64,000 bases of DNA from RGIG1681 sp017467625 (GCA_017467625.1 JAFUSN010000004.1:596163-660162); one strand, 5' to 3'. Positions 15,580 to 25,042 are shown, counted from the first letter of the stretch. Notes: generated from the letters alone by a model not told the origin. Translations and numbers: made by a program.

Positions 15580-17763
15580 TTTAATTTTAATATGGTTACT
15601 TTCAGTTGAAAATGGAGAAGTTTTTGATTTTATTTCAAGATAATATTCATAAAATTCATTATTTTTTGTATTAATATCTTCAAATTTTGCGTTTTTTGAT
15701 TCTTTATCTATGTTTGGAATATAAATAATTTCATTGTCATTTTGGGAAATTCTGTGAAATTTGTAATCATAATTTTTGTTTAATTCAAAATTAAATATTG
15801 GTTTTCTGCCACTAAAATTAAAAACAGAAAGATTTTTGTTTAATGATGTTTCGCTTTGAATTGGTTTGTTTGAGACTGAAAAAATTTCTGTAAAAGAATC
15901 TGTATTGTCGTTAGTTTGAGCGACAATATTTTTTTTATAATCAAACTTTGAAAGACGGATTTTTGTGATGGAATTTGGAATTACAAAATTTTGTGGTTTT
16001 TCATTTTTGTAAAGTTCATTTAAAATTTGTTTAGTTAAAATTGTTGGAAGTGTTGCGCCGTTTATATTTTTTGGCATAATTGTGCCACCAAAATATGTTA
16101 AAATAGTGTGGTTTGATGTATATGCAACATTGAAGCAATCTGAATTGTCAGTTGAGTTTTTTATTCCTACGGTTCCGGTTTTTGATGCTACTTCATATGG
16201 AAGTTCATTAAGTCGTTTTGCTGTTCCGGTTTTTGCACAATCTTTTAACATATCGGTCAACATGTATGCGGTGGAATCAGATATAACTTGACTTGACCTG
16301 AAATTATTTTTATAGATTGTTTTGTTGTTTGATGTAATTTTAGTTATGAGGCTTGGTTGAATGAATTTTCCATTTCGAGCGATACATGAATATGCTGTTG
16401 CAATTTTTGAAAGAGTTAATCCTTTTGAAAGAGCACCAAGTGCCATTGCTAAATTGTTGTCGTCTTCTTCAAAATTTAGTTTTAATTTGCTTGCAAAATT
16501 TTTAGCGTTTTCAACGCCAACTTCGCTGAGTATTTTTACTGCGGGAATGTTGTATGAGTTTTTAAGTGATTCACGAACAGAGACCCAGCCATGTGATTTT
16601 TTATCGGCGTTGTCTGGACTGTATCCGTTAAAGTTTGTTTTTTCATCTAAAATTAAACTTGCCGGGGAAATTAAATTTAATTCAAGTGCGGGGCCATAAA
16701 CTAAAAGTGGTTTGATTACAGATCCTGGTTGTTTTGGTAAAAGAAGTGAATTTTTGTTTCCAGTTGCCGAAATAATTTGTCCAGTTTCATTATTTATAAC
16801 AATGGTTGAAATTTCTGGCTTTGATTGAATGTTATTGAAATTTGATTTTATAATTTTTTCAATTTCATTTTCTAAATTTAAATTGATTGATGTGTGGATT
16901 TCTAAGTTTGAATTTTTTAACTTTGTTTCATCAATTTTCAAAATATTTGAAGCTTCTTCAATAATTTTTTCAAGCAAAAAATCATTAAAAGAGAGTGGTG
17001 TTAAATTTAGCTTTATGTTGTTATTTTTTGCATTTTCATACTCTTTTTTACTAATTTTGCCTTGATTTTGCATTAAATTTAAAATTAAATTACGTCTTTC
17101 AGTTGCTTTTTTGTTATTTTTTTCAAGGTTGTAAATTGATGGTGCATTAATTGTTGCAGCAAGTGCAGCGCTTTCATGAAGTGAAAGCTTGCTGGCTGGT
17201 TTTGAAAAATAATGCCGAGATGCATTTTCAATTCCGTAGCACCCATTTCCAAAATAAATATTGTTTAAGTACATTTCCAAAATTTCATTTTTTGAATAAC
17301 TTTTTTCAAGTTGTTTTGTTAACTTTAATTCACGCAGTTTTCTTGAAATTGTTTTTTCGTTTGTTAGGTGAGTGTTTTTTACAAGTTGTTGCGAAATTGT
17401 TGATGCGCCTTCTTTAAACGATTTTAGTTTAATATTTTTTGATATCGCTCTAACAATGCCTAAGTAATCAATTCCATGGTGAGCATAAAATCTTTTGTCT
17501 TCTGCAGCAATAAAGGCATTGATTGTGTTTTGAGATAGAGATGAAATTTTGCAATAATGTTTTTCGCCATTGTTTATGGGTTTTCCATTTATATCAAAAA
17601 TTGTGACATTTGATGAAAGTGAACTTTGTTCAAGTTTATTTTTGTCTAGGGAATATCCATTTGTGAATTTGAAATATAAAACAGAGACTAATGCCAATGT
17701 TAAAATTAGCGTAATTGAACAAACAATAAAAACTCCCTTAAAAAATTTTTTTACTTTTTTCAT
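15571..17763 (-). CDS. Class A penicillin-binding protein (PBP1A-type transglycosylase/transpeptidase)
   Basis: A bifunctional peptidoglycan synthase that polymerises lipid II and cross-links the peptides outside the membrane. 730 residues from the ATG at 17763, which has GAAGGG seven bases upstream; two in-frame starts further upstream lack a site. One N-terminal membrane anchor (about 10-32). The GT51 domain shows the catalytic Glu88 in AAEDKRFYAHHG, then STISQQLVKN and the EMYLNNIYFG motif. The transpeptidase domain has Ser348 in GSVIKP (SxxK), SYN at about 403-405, and KTGT at about 528. About 130 C-terminal residues beyond the transpeptidase core are polar and unassigned. It faces thiI and overlaps it by 9 bases. 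Confidence 0.95.
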   Translation of the reverse strand: MKKVKKFFKGVFIVCSITLILTLALVSVLYFKFTNGYSLDKNKLEQSSLSSNVTIFDINGKPINNGEKHYCKISSLSQNTINAFIAAEDKRFYAHHGIDYLGIVRAISKNIKLKSFKEGASTISQQLVKNTHLTNEKTISRKLRELKLTKQLEKSYSKNEILEMYLNNIYFGNGCYGIENASRHYFSKPASKLSLHESAALAATINAPSIYNLEKNNKKATERRNLILNLMQNQGKISKKEYENAKNNNIKLNLTPLSFNDFLLEKIIEEASNILKIDETKLKNSNLEIHTSINLNLENEIEKIIKSNFNNIQSKPEISTIVINNETGQIISATGNKNSLLLPKQPGSVIKPLLVYGPALELNLISPASLILDEKTNFNGYSPDNADKKSHGWVSVRESLKNSYNIPAVKILSEVGVENAKNFASKLKLNFEEDDNNLAMALGALSKGLTLSKIATAYSCIARNGKFIQPSLITKITSNNKTIYKNNFRSSQVISDSTAYMLTDMLKDCAKTGTAKRLNELPYEVASKTGTVGIKNSTDNSDCFNVAYTSNHTILTYFGGTIMPKNINGATLPTILTKQILNELYKNEKPQNFVIPNSITKIRLSKFDYKKNIVAQTNDNTDSFTEIFSVSNKPIQSETSLNKNLSVFNFSGRKPIFNFELNKNYDYKFHRISQNDNEIIYIPNIDKESKNAKFEDINTKNNEFYEYYLEIKSKTSPFSTESNHIKIKSF

Positions 17764-18236
17764 CAAAAATCCCTTCATTAATATTATTTTAGACAAGGGG
17801 CTTTTTTATTCATTTTTTTAAATTGAATTCATTGGTTATTGCTTTTATTAATGTTAAAAAGTTCAAAAGGCTATAAGCAAGGGCTTATGGTCTTTTTTAT
17901 GTTTAAGAGGGGAAAACAACAATGTGGGGAAGAGGATAAGCGCCCAAGAGCGAGAGATAGGAAGTTTACGGATAAAGCAGACGGAACACCAGCAGAGCAT
18001 AAACGATTGCAAGATATGGGGATAGAGAAAAGAAGTGAAATAATACGACTAGGTAAGATAGTAGTTTTAATAAAAAGAATTGATAGATAAATTGAGGTTG
18101 TTTTAGAATTAAGTTTATCTGAGAATAGAAGTAATCAAATTATTTCAATGTGGACTACAACAAATAAAGACATAAAAGACTAGAAAATAAGTATCTGCTA
18201 CTTTACAAAAAGTAATTTATTGTGTATAATAATAGT
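17764..18236. other. Gene-poor stretch with decayed ORF remnants
   Basis: Between the PBP gene and the RNA gene I see no intact gene. From 17899 a frame runs to a TAA at 18088-18090 and, if that stop is ignored, continues in frame to a TAG at about 18183. The 17905-18060 part is richer in G+C and in Arg/Lys codons such as CGC and AGG than its neighbours. An imperfect hairpin with a T run (17864-17898) may be a terminator. I read this as remnants of a foreign gene; the evidence is compositional and weak. Confidence 0.35.
18202..18230 (+). promoter_or_regulatory. Promoter of the 6S-like RNA
   Basis: -35 TTTACA (18202-18207), 17-base spacer, perfect -10 TATAAT (18225-18230). The predicted start, 18237, coincides with the first base of the closing stem of the downstream structured RNA. 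Confidence 0.75.
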
Positions 18237-18409
18237 AATGAAGAGGTCGGTTAGATTTCGTGCTATGACCGACGCCCGGATGTAGCCCTAGAGAAGGGAT
18301 ATTATCCATAACCAAGTGTTATGGAACGGTAGAAGCGATGTGGGAGATGGAGCACGCCCACCTTCATTACAATTATTAGAGGCAATGGCTTAAAGTCGTT
18401 GCTTTTTTT
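18237..18409 (+). ncRNA. ssrS: Structured small RNA, 6S RNA candidate
   Basis: A region of about 170 bases without an ORF, bounded by a clear promoter and an intrinsic terminator. The ends pair: AATGAA and GGT/GG near 18237-18250 match CC-ACC-TTCATT near 18357-18369, with small bulges. Inside are a 6-bp arm (GTCGGT with ACCGAC), CCCT/AGGG, and a perfect 7-bp hairpin CCATAAC-GTTATGG (18316-18334). The 3' strand GAGCACGCCCACC and the GATATT...CCATAACC...TATGG order resemble 6S RNA, which binds the RNA polymerase housekeeping holoenzyme and mimics an open promoter. Size and layout fit. A covariance-model search would decide; another structured RNA class is possible. Confidence 0.5.
18379..18409 (+). 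terminator. Terminator of the 6S-like RNA
   Basis: A 10-pair stem including G-U pairs (AGGCAATGGC with GTCGTTGCTT) and a short loop, followed by a run of T residues (18403-18409). Confidence 0.75.
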
Positions 18410-18441
18410 CATGTCTACCCAAAGAAAGAGTATGCAGAATT

Positions 18442-18558
18442 ATGCAGTCAATTAGAACAAAGTATGGAAATAAAATACCAAAAAGTGGTTCACATCTTTA
18501 CAAAGATAGTTGTTATGTTTATAATTATAACAAGAGAAATGATTTAAGAGAAAACTAG
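18442..18558 (+). other. Short open frame of 38 codons, doubtful
   Basis: From ATG 18442 to TAG 18558. It has no ribosome site and no recognisable motif beyond a Lys/Tyr-rich sequence. It may be a remnant of a longer gene in this decayed stretch. I would not annotate it as a functional gene. Confidence 0.2.
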
Positions 18559-18603
18559 ATATTGAAACTAACAAAGAAAAAATCAATAAACTAGAGGAAA
18601 TAT

Positions 18604-18804
18604 ATGGAAAAAAGAAAAGTTAGTCAATACGAAATTGATTTAATTAATTTAATGTATAATATGAAATTTGAAAAAGAACAAGCTATAGGTTTGTTGTTAT
18701 TATCAAGTGAGGAAAATTTTACACTTGAATTACTAAATTGACTTAAGGAGCACCCACAAGCGACATCAGAAGATGCTTATGAGTTTACAGATAGCCAATA
18801 TTAA
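18604..18804 (+). pseudogene. Small protein gene interrupted by an in-frame TGA
   Basis: An ATG with a good GAGGAA ribosome site begins a 45-residue helical, Leu/Glu-rich protein (start MEKRKVSQYEIDLINLMYNM) that ends at TGA 18739-18741. The same frame then continues for 20 sensible codons (LKEHPQATSEDAYEFTDSQY) to TAA at 18802-18804. A terminator follows at 18830. The whole would be a 66-residue protein if the TGA were a sense codon. TGA is a normal stop elsewhere in this window (yunB, thiI), so a nonsense mutation is the simplest reading. The 45-residue product could still be made. Family not recognised. Confidence 0.4.
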
Positions 18805-18829
18805 AAAACATACAATTATTAAACCACAG

Positions 18830-18860
18830 AGAAAGAGTCCAACAGCTCTTTCTTTTTTTT
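18830..18860 (+). terminator. Intrinsic terminator upstream of miaB
   Basis: An 8-bp perfect stem (18830-18837 with 18846-18853) and an eight-base loop, followed by a T run to 18860. It insulates miaB from the decayed region. Confidence 0.8.
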
Positions 18861-18947
18861 GACCAATGTTGAAAGTTAAAACTTCAAAATTTTTCTTGAA
18901 TTTATTTGTATTATAATATATAATTATTATGTATTATTGGAGATTGT

Positions 18948-20417
18948 ATGGAAACTAGGAAATATTTAATTTTAACTTATGGTTGTCAGATGAATGTTCA
19001 TGAATCTGAGAAACTTGCTGGAATTTTAGAAAAAAAAGGATATGAGGCTTGCACTGATGCAACAAATGCTGATATTGTTGTTTTTAACACATGCGCTATT
19101 CGTGAAAATGCAGAACAAAAGATTTTTGGAAACATTGGTGAACTTAAAAACATTAAACTTGCAAAGCCAAATATGATTATTGCAATTGGTGGTTGCATGA
19201 GTCAGCAAAAGCATTATGCTGAGGAAATTATGGAAAGATTTCCATTTGTTGATATTGTTTTTGGAACTCACAACCTCGCTGATTTTGAGGCGATTTTAGA
19301 TAGACAAATTAAATCAGGAAAGAAGATTGCTGAAATTACTGAAGATGAAACAATTGCTCTTCGTGATGAGCTTGAAATGGCAAGAACAAGTGGTGTTAAT
19401 GCTTGGGTTAACATTATGTATGGATGCAATAAGTTTTGCACTTATTGCATTGTTCCATATGTTCGAGGAAGAGAAGTTTCAAGACCAGAAGAAGACATTT
19501 TGAAAGAAGTTAAAGAACTTGTTGATTCGGGTTATAAGCAAATTACACTTTTAGGACAAAATGTAAATTCTTATAAAGGCAAAAACAAGAGTGGTGAGGA
19601 AATTAATTTTGCAAAATTGCTTGCTGATGTTGATGCAATTCCGGGCGATTTTAGGCTGCGTTTTATGACGCCATATCCAAGTGATTTTACAAGCGAAACA
19701 GTTGATGTTATTGCTGCCGGAAAGCATATTTGTCATGGAATTCACTTGCCGGTTCAATCAGGAAGTGATGCAATTTTAAAAACAATGAACAGACATTATA
19801 AAATTGCAGAATACTTAAAACTTGTTCATGAAATGAAGAAAAAGATTTCAGATCTAGAACTTACAACTGACATTATTGTTGGTTTTCCTGGTGAAACGGA
19901 AGAAGATTTTGAAGAAACACTAAATGTTATTCGTGAAGCAGAATATATGCAGATTTTTGGATTTATTTATTCAAAGCGCAAAGGGACTGTTGCGGAGCGT
20001 ATGACTAATCAAATTGACAGCAAAACTAAACAAAGCAGGCTTTCAAGACTTTTGGAAGTTAAAAATGAAATTATAAATCGCAAATCACATGAAATGCTTG
20101 GAAAAATTTTTAAAGCGCTTGCTGAAAACTTTGATGGCGAGAAGGTTTATGGAACACTTGATTCTGGAAAAACCATCACCTTTGATGGAAATGCAAATTG
20201 CGTTGGAGAATTTGTTGATGTTAAAGTGACAATGGTTAGAAAATCCGTCATTTATGGGGAAATTGTTGATAAGACTGTTTTGAAAACATTTAAACCTAAA
20301 ACATTTAAAAATCCAATCCAAACATCTGTTCTTCCAAAGGGAACTTCTGGGATGAAAATTTTGAGAGAAAACAAACAAAACAAAAAACGAGAAAATGACA
20401 ATAAATCAAAAAGATAG
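18948..20417 (+). CDS. miaB: tRNA-2-methylthio-N6-dimethylallyladenosine synthase MiaB
   Basis: A radical-SAM methylthiotransferase that adds a methylthio group to i6A37 of tRNA. 489 residues. The N-terminal UPF0004 domain has the cluster cysteines Cys13, Cys49 and Cys83. The radical-SAM motif CNKFCTYC gives Cys160, Cys164 and Cys167, which bind the second 4Fe-4S cluster. A C-terminal TRAM domain (about 380-445) is followed by a Lys/Asn-rich tail. It has a TGGAGA ribosome site. mutS starts 9 bases after the stop, giving the miaB-mutS-mutL order common in Bacillota. A TATAAT at 18912-18917 may be its -10, but no good -35 is visible. Confidence 0.96.
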   Translation: METRKYLILTYGCQMNVHESEKLAGILEKKGYEACTDATNADIVVFNTCAIRENAEQKIFGNIGELKNIKLAKPNMIIAIGGCMSQQKHYAEEIMERFPFVDIVFGTHNLADFEAILDRQIKSGKKIAEITEDETIALRDELEMARTSGVNAWVNIMYGCNKFCTYCIVPYVRGREVSRPEEDILKEVKELVDSGYKQITLLGQNVNSYKGKNKSGEEINFAKLLADVDAIPGDFRLRFMTPYPSDFTSETVDVIAAGKHICHGIHLPVQSGSDAILKTMNRHYKIAEYLKLVHEMKKKISDLELTTDIIVGFPGETEEDFEETLNVIREAEYMQIFGFIYSKRKGTVAERMTNQIDSKTKQSRLSRLLEVKNEIINRKSHEMLGKIFKALAENFDGEKVYGTLDSGKTITFDGNANCVGEFVDVKVTMVRKSVIYGEIVDKTVLKTFKPKTFKNPIQTSVLPKGTSGMKILRENKQNKKRENDNKSKR

Positions 20418-20426
20418 GAGCAACTT

Positions 20427-23003
20427 ATGTTATCACCAATGATGAAGCATTATCTTGAAATGAAAGAAAAATATCCAGATACTATTTTATTTTATAGGCT
20501 GGGTGATTTTTATGAAATGTTTTTTGAAGATGCTGAAATTGTTTCAAGAGAACTTGAATTAACACTTACTGGAAAAGATTGTGGGCTTGATAAAAGGGCG
20601 CCAATGTGTGGCGTTCCATTTCACGCTGCGCAAAGCTATATTGCAAAACTTATTTCAAATGGTCATAGAGTTGCTATTTGTGAACAATTGTCTGATCCAA
20701 AGGCAACAAAGGGACTTGTTGAAAGAGATGTGGTTCAAATTGTTACACCAGGAACAGTTATTGAAAATGATGTTTTGGAGGCAAAGAGAAACAATTTTTT
20801 GATGACGGTTTTTGCAGGAAAACAGAGTATTGGTGTTTGTTATACTGACATTTCTACTGGTTTTATTGAGGCGATGGAACTTTCGGGAAATGATAGGCTT
20901 AAACTTTTAGATGATGTTTTGGCTCGTGTTAAACCATCTGAGATTTTGTGTAATTCAACATTTATTGATGAGTCAAACAATCTTTCGGCTGAAAAACTTG
21001 GATTTGTTCCACCATTTTATCCAAAAGATTCAATTTTTGAATATTCCAAGGCTAAATCAATAATTTTAAAACAGTTTTCTGTTTCAAGTCTTTCTGCATT
21101 TGGAATTCAAGACCAAAAAGAACTTGTGATTGCTGTTGGTGGTGCACTTAATTATTTTGAAGAAACACAAAAGCGTTTGGTTTCTAACGTGAAAAAACTT
21201 TCAATTGTTCAAGATAATCGTTTTGTTCATCTTGATATTTTGGCACGTAAAAATTTGGAACTCACACAAAGTAATTCATTAAACAGCAAAAAAGGTTCAC
21301 TTTTATGGCTTTTAGATAAAACCAAAACATCAATGGGTGCAAGACTTTTAAAGCAATTTGTTGATGAACCACTTCGTGATGAAAACATTATTAATGCAAG
21401 ACTTGATTCTGTTGAAGAACTTAAAAATGATTTGATTTTAAGAAAGAGTTTAATTGATGCTTTTGATGGATTTTCAGACATTGAGAGAAAGTGTAGTAAA
21501 ATTTCAGCTAATACAATCACTCCAAAAGAATGTTTGAGTTTGGCTGATACAATTGAAAGACTTCCTGAAATTAAAAAATTGTTGATGGGAACCAAATCAA
21601 AGTTGTTGCATGATGCAGGAGAAAAAATTGTTCTTTTAGAAGATATTAAAAAAGTTTTAATTGATGCAATTGATCCAAACTGCCCAGCAAATCTTAAAGA
21701 TGGTGGTTATATTTTATCAAGTTTTAATGAAGAACTTTCAAATTTGAGAAATGCTGGCGAGTATGGAAAACAGTGGCTCGCAGAATATGAGAGAGCCGAA
21801 AGGGAAAGAACAGGCATTAAGGTTTTAAAAACTGGTTATAACAGAGTTTTTGGATATTACATAGAGATTACAAATTCTGGGCTATCTCAAGTTCCAGAAA
21901 ACTACATTAGAAAACAAACCACAATCAATAGTGAACGTTTCATTACTCCAGAACTTAAAGAAATGGAGTATAAAATTTTAAATAGCAAAGATCAATCTAT
22001 TGAACTTGAAGCAAAAATCTATAATGAAATTAAAACTTACCTTGCTTCATACATAACTGAGTTTTCGGATATTGCGTCTGCAGTTGCACTTACGGATTGT
22101 TTAATTTCATTTGCTGAAGTTTCTGCTGATAATAATTTTAATAGGCCAATTGTTTCAAGCCGGTTTGATCATATTAAAATTGAGGGTGGAAGACATCCTG
22201 TTGTTGAGGCAATGATGGAAAATAAAGATTTTTCACCTAATGACACATTACTTGATTCAAATGAAAATAGAACAATGCTAATAACTGGACCGAATATGGC
22301 TGGAAAGAGCACATATATGAGACAAGTTGCAATAATAACATTGATGGCTCACATGGGTTGTTTTGTTCCGGCAAAATCGGCAGAAATTGCAATTATTGAC
22401 AGAGTGTTTACTAGAGTTGGTGCGTCAGATGATTTGGCGTTTGGTCAAAGCACTTTTATGGTTGAAATGAGCGAGGTTTCAAACATAATCAATAATGCAA
22501 CAGATAAAAGTTTGATAATTTTAGATGAGGTTGGAAGAGGAACGTCAACTTATGATGGAATGAGTATTGCTGCGGCAATAATTGAATACCTTGCAAAACA
22601 CTTACATGCAAAAACATTATTTTCAACACACTACCATGAACTAACTGATTTAGAAGGAAAACTTGATGGTGTTAAAAACTATAGAGTTATGGTTAAAGAG
22701 TGGGATGGTAATATTGTTTTTCTTCATAAAATTGCAAGAGGATCAGCCAATAGAAGCTTTGGTATTGAAGTTGCAAAACTTGCAGGTCTTCCAAACGAAC
22801 TTATTGCAAGGGCAAAAGAAATTTTAAATGAACGAGAAGAAAGTGGAGTTGTTACAACGGTTAAAAGTGATAATCAGCAAATTCAAACTAATGCTAATGT
22901 TGTTGAAGTTATCAATATTTTGAAAGAAACTGATATGGATAATATTTCGCCACTTATGGCGTTTGGAACACTTCAGAACCTTGTTGATAAAGTGAAAAAA
23001 TAA
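20427..23003 (+). CDS. mutS: DNA mismatch repair protein MutS
   Basis: Recognises mismatches and starts repair with MutL. 858 residues, the usual length. The mismatch-binding Phe-x-Glu lies in RLGDFYEMFFEDA near residue 35. The connector, lever and clamp domains follow; then the ABC ATPase shows GPNMAGKST (Walker A, about 621-629), the DDLAFGQSTFMVEM signature region and DEVGRGTSTYDG (Walker B and D-loop). The C-terminus carries the short dimerisation tail expected of full MutS. It has an AGGAGC site and sits 11 bases before mutL in the same operon. Confidence 0.97.
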   Translation: MLSPMMKHYLEMKEKYPDTILFYRLGDFYEMFFEDAEIVSRELELTLTGKDCGLDKRAPMCGVPFHAAQSYIAKLISNGHRVAICEQLSDPKATKGLVERDVVQIVTPGTVIENDVLEAKRNNFLMTVFAGKQSIGVCYTDISTGFIEAMELSGNDRLKLLDDVLARVKPSEILCNSTFIDESNNLSAEKLGFVPPFYPKDSIFEYSKAKSIILKQFSVSSLSAFGIQDQKELVIAVGGALNYFEETQKRLVSNVKKLSIVQDNRFVHLDILARKNLELTQSNSLNSKKGSLLWLLDKTKTSMGARLLKQFVDEPLRDENIINARLDSVEELKNDLILRKSLIDAFDGFSDIERKCSKISANTITPKECLSLADTIERLPEIKKLLMGTKSKLLHDAGEKIVLLEDIKKVLIDAIDPNCPANLKDGGYILSSFNEELSNLRNAGEYGKQWLAEYERAERERTGIKVLKTGYNRVFGYYIEITNSGLSQVPENYIRKQTTINSERFITPELKEMEYKILNSKDQSIELEAKIYNEIKTYLASYITEFSDIASAVALTDCLISFAEVSADNNFNRPIVSSRFDHIKIEGGRHPVVEAMMENKDFSPNDTLLDSNENRTMLITGPNMAGKSTYMRQVAIITLMAHMGCFVPAKSAEIAIIDRVFTRVGASDDLAFGQSTFMVEMSEVSNIINNATDKSLIILDEVGRGTSTYDGMSIAAAIIEYLAKHLHAKTLFSTHYHELTDLEGKLDGVKNYRVMVKEWDGNIVFLHKIARGSANRSFGIEVAKLAGLPNELIARAKEILNEREESGVVTTVKSDNQQIQTNANVVEVINILKETDMDNISPLMAFGTLQNLVDKVKK

Positions 23004-23014
23004 AAGGAGGGTTT

Positions 23015-24991
23015 ATGGCAAAAATAAACATATTGGATCCATCGGTTTACAATTTGATTGCAGCAGGTGAAGTTGTTGAAAGACCAGCTTCGGTTGTGAA
23101 AGAACTTATTGAAAATGCAATTGATGCTGGTGGAAAAAATATCACAATTGAAATCAAAAATGGTGGTAAGTCATTAATTGAAATTTCTGATGACGGAATT
23201 GGAATTGAAGAACAGGATTTAAAATCTGCCTTTTTGCCTCATGCAACCAGCAAAATAAAAAACGCTGAAGATTTGGAATCAATTTTAACTCTTGGATTTC
23301 GCGGTGAGGCATTGGCTTCAATTGCCGCTGTTTCAAAAGTTACATTAACTTCAAAAACGCAAGATGAAGATGTTCCGAGTCAACTTCAGGTTAATGGTGG
23401 AACATTTGGTGAAGTTCATAAAGTTTCAGGTGTTAATGGCACAACTGTTAAAGTTGAGGATTTATTTTATTGTGTTCCGGCTCGTGCAAAGTTTTTAAAA
23501 AAAGACAAAACAGAAGAACAGGAAATTACAAACATTATCACAAGAACAATTTTGGCTCATCCAGAAATCAAAATAATTTATATTGTTGATGGCAAAAAGG
23601 TTTTGGCATCACTGGGAAAAACTGAAAAAGAGGCAATGTTTTCAGTTTATGGTAAAGAGGCGGTTACTGAAACGCTTGAAGTTAAAGCCGAAAGAGATGG
23701 TACAAGTGTTTATGGATTTATTGGAAAACCAACATTTTCAAAATCTAATAGAACTTATCAAACGCTTATAATAAATGGTCGTTATGTTATCAATTTAACC
23801 GTTCAAACAGCTGTTGCAAATGCTTTTGGTGATTTTCTTATGAAAAGGCAATATCCATTTTTTGTTCTTTATCTAAACATTCCTGCAACTGAGGTTGATG
23901 TTAATGTTCACCCAAATAAACTTGATGTTAAATTTTTAAAATCATCGCTTGTTTATTCGGTTGTTTTTGAAGCAGTTTCTCGTGCTCTTAATTCAATGGA
24001 TTATGTTAAAGAAATTGATAGTGAAACTAACGCTGGAATTTCATATTTAAAGACTCTTGAAAAACCTACTCAAGAGAAAATTGATAAGGCGGGTGTTAAC
24101 TTAAATCCATTTTCATCAAACTTTTCGGATATGTCAAAAGAAGATAAAGATAAGCTTTCAGACATTGTGGTTAATTCAATGATTGATATGAGTGATACCG
24201 AGGGTGTTAGAGATAATTTTGGACTTGGATCAAAATTATTGGAAAGAATTAATGAAAAAGTTTCATCAAACCAAGGAAGCCCTTATAATTCAGATGATTA
24301 TGGCGAACAAAAATTTGAAAAGCAACCAAGTAATGATTTTTCATATATTAAGCCAAAATCATTTAAACAAGATGGCTTTGTCAAGCCAAATACAATTCAA
24401 TCAGATTTTACAGGAAATCAAATGATTTGGATTGGTAAACTTTTTAATACATATTTAGTTATTGAATGGGGAGATAATATTTACATGATTGATCAGCATG
24501 CTGCCCATGAACGTATTCGCTATGAAAAACTTAAGGCTGAGTATGAAAATGGAGATATTGTTGTTCAACCAATGCTTGTTCCTTTTGTTATTTCATTAAA
24601 CAGCGAAGATAGTCAAATTGTTGCTGATAATTTAGATGCAATTAGGTCGGTTGGTTTTGATATTGAAGAATTTGGTGAACGAACATACAAAATTTCATCA
24701 GTTCCAGCTATCGTTGCGGATATTGATTTTAATAAATTTTTTGCAATGTTTTTAGCTGAAAGGTTGAATAAATCAAAAATTACAGAGGCTGAACTTGTTA
24801 AAGATGATTTGATGCAAATGTCATGTAAAAGTGCCATTAAGGGTGGGGATGATTTAACAAAAGATGAAATTAATAGTTTATTGCTTGAAATGAGCAAACA
24901 AAACATCACCCTGTTTTGTCCACATGGCAGGCCGGTTGTTGTTAGAATAACAAAAACTGAAATTGAAAAGTGGTTTAAAAGGATAGTTTAG
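23015..24991 (+). CDS. mutL: DNA mismatch repair protein MutL (endonuclease type)
   Basis: Couples MutS mismatch recognition to strand removal. 658 residues. The N-terminal GHKL ATPase has IAAGEVVERPASVVKELIEN, DDGIGI and GFRGEALASI. A Ser/Lys-rich linker spans about residues 335-465. The C-terminal domain has DQHAAHERIRYE, the metal-binding DQHA(X)2E(X)4E motif of nicking MutL proteins, plus SCKSAIK and CPHGRP. MutL is therefore probably a latent endonuclease, as in methyl-independent mismatch repair. It has an AAAGGAGGG ribosome site. It is the last gene of miaB-mutS-mutL and is closed by an intrinsic terminator that overlaps the next gene's start. Confidence 0.97.
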   Translation: MAKINILDPSVYNLIAAGEVVERPASVVKELIENAIDAGGKNITIEIKNGGKSLIEISDDGIGIEEQDLKSAFLPHATSKIKNAEDLESILTLGFRGEALASIAAVSKVTLTSKTQDEDVPSQLQVNGGTFGEVHKVSGVNGTTVKVEDLFYCVPARAKFLKKDKTEEQEITNIITRTILAHPEIKIIYIVDGKKVLASLGKTEKEAMFSVYGKEAVTETLEVKAERDGTSVYGFIGKPTFSKSNRTYQTLIINGRYVINLTVQTAVANAFGDFLMKRQYPFFVLYLNIPATEVDVNVHPNKLDVKFLKSSLVYSVVFEAVSRALNSMDYVKEIDSETNAGISYLKTLEKPTQEKIDKAGVNLNPFSSNFSDMSKEDKDKLSDIVVNSMIDMSDTEGVRDNFGLGSKLLERINEKVSSNQGSPYNSDDYGEQKFEKQPSNDFSYIKPKSFKQDGFVKPNTIQSDFTGNQMIWIGKLFNTYLVIEWGDNIYMIDQHAAHERIRYEKLKAEYENGDIVVQPMLVPFVISLNSEDSQIVADNLDAIRSVGFDIEEFGERTYKISSVPAIVADIDFNKFFAMFLAERLNKSKITEAELVKDDLMQMSCKSAIKGGDDLTKDEINSLLLEMSKQNITLFCPHGRPVVVRITKTEIEKWFKRIV

Positions 24992-24997
24992 TTTTGA

Positions 24998-25024
24998 ATA
25001 AACTTTAAATAGAACTCATATTTT
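24998..25024 (+). promoter_or_regulatory. Sigma-E-like promoter of yqfC-yqfD
   Basis: ATAAAC (ATA at 24998-25000) and CATATTTT (25017-25024) are 19 bases apart, the same spacing as the proposed yunB promoter. yqfC-yqfD is a sigma-E operon in B. subtilis. The -10 lies inside the mutL terminator stem, and the ATG starts 6 bases after it. Confidence 0.45.
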
Positions 25025-25042
25025 TTAATATGAGTTTTTTTT
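25013..25042 (+). terminator. mutL terminator overlapping the yqfC start
   Basis: A 10-bp perfect stem (25013-25022 with 25027-25036), loop TTTT, then T residues to 25042. The yqfC ATG (25030-25032) is in the 3' arm. Confidence 0.85.

Noticed and set aside
17764..17860. Sigma-G promoter for the PBP gene
   Set aside because: A TGAATA is present on the minus strand but no acceptable -10 lies at the right distance.
17839..18090. 83-codon frame starting with TTG after the PBP gene
   Set aside because: The first 20 codons pass through a terminator-like hairpin, no ribosome site is present and the product matches nothing; treated as a possible remnant.
18237..18409. SRP RNA, tmRNA or RNase P RNA
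   Set aside because: Wrong size or missing hallmark sequences (no SRP GGAAGGAAGC-type loop, no tmRNA acceptor arm, far too short for RNase P).
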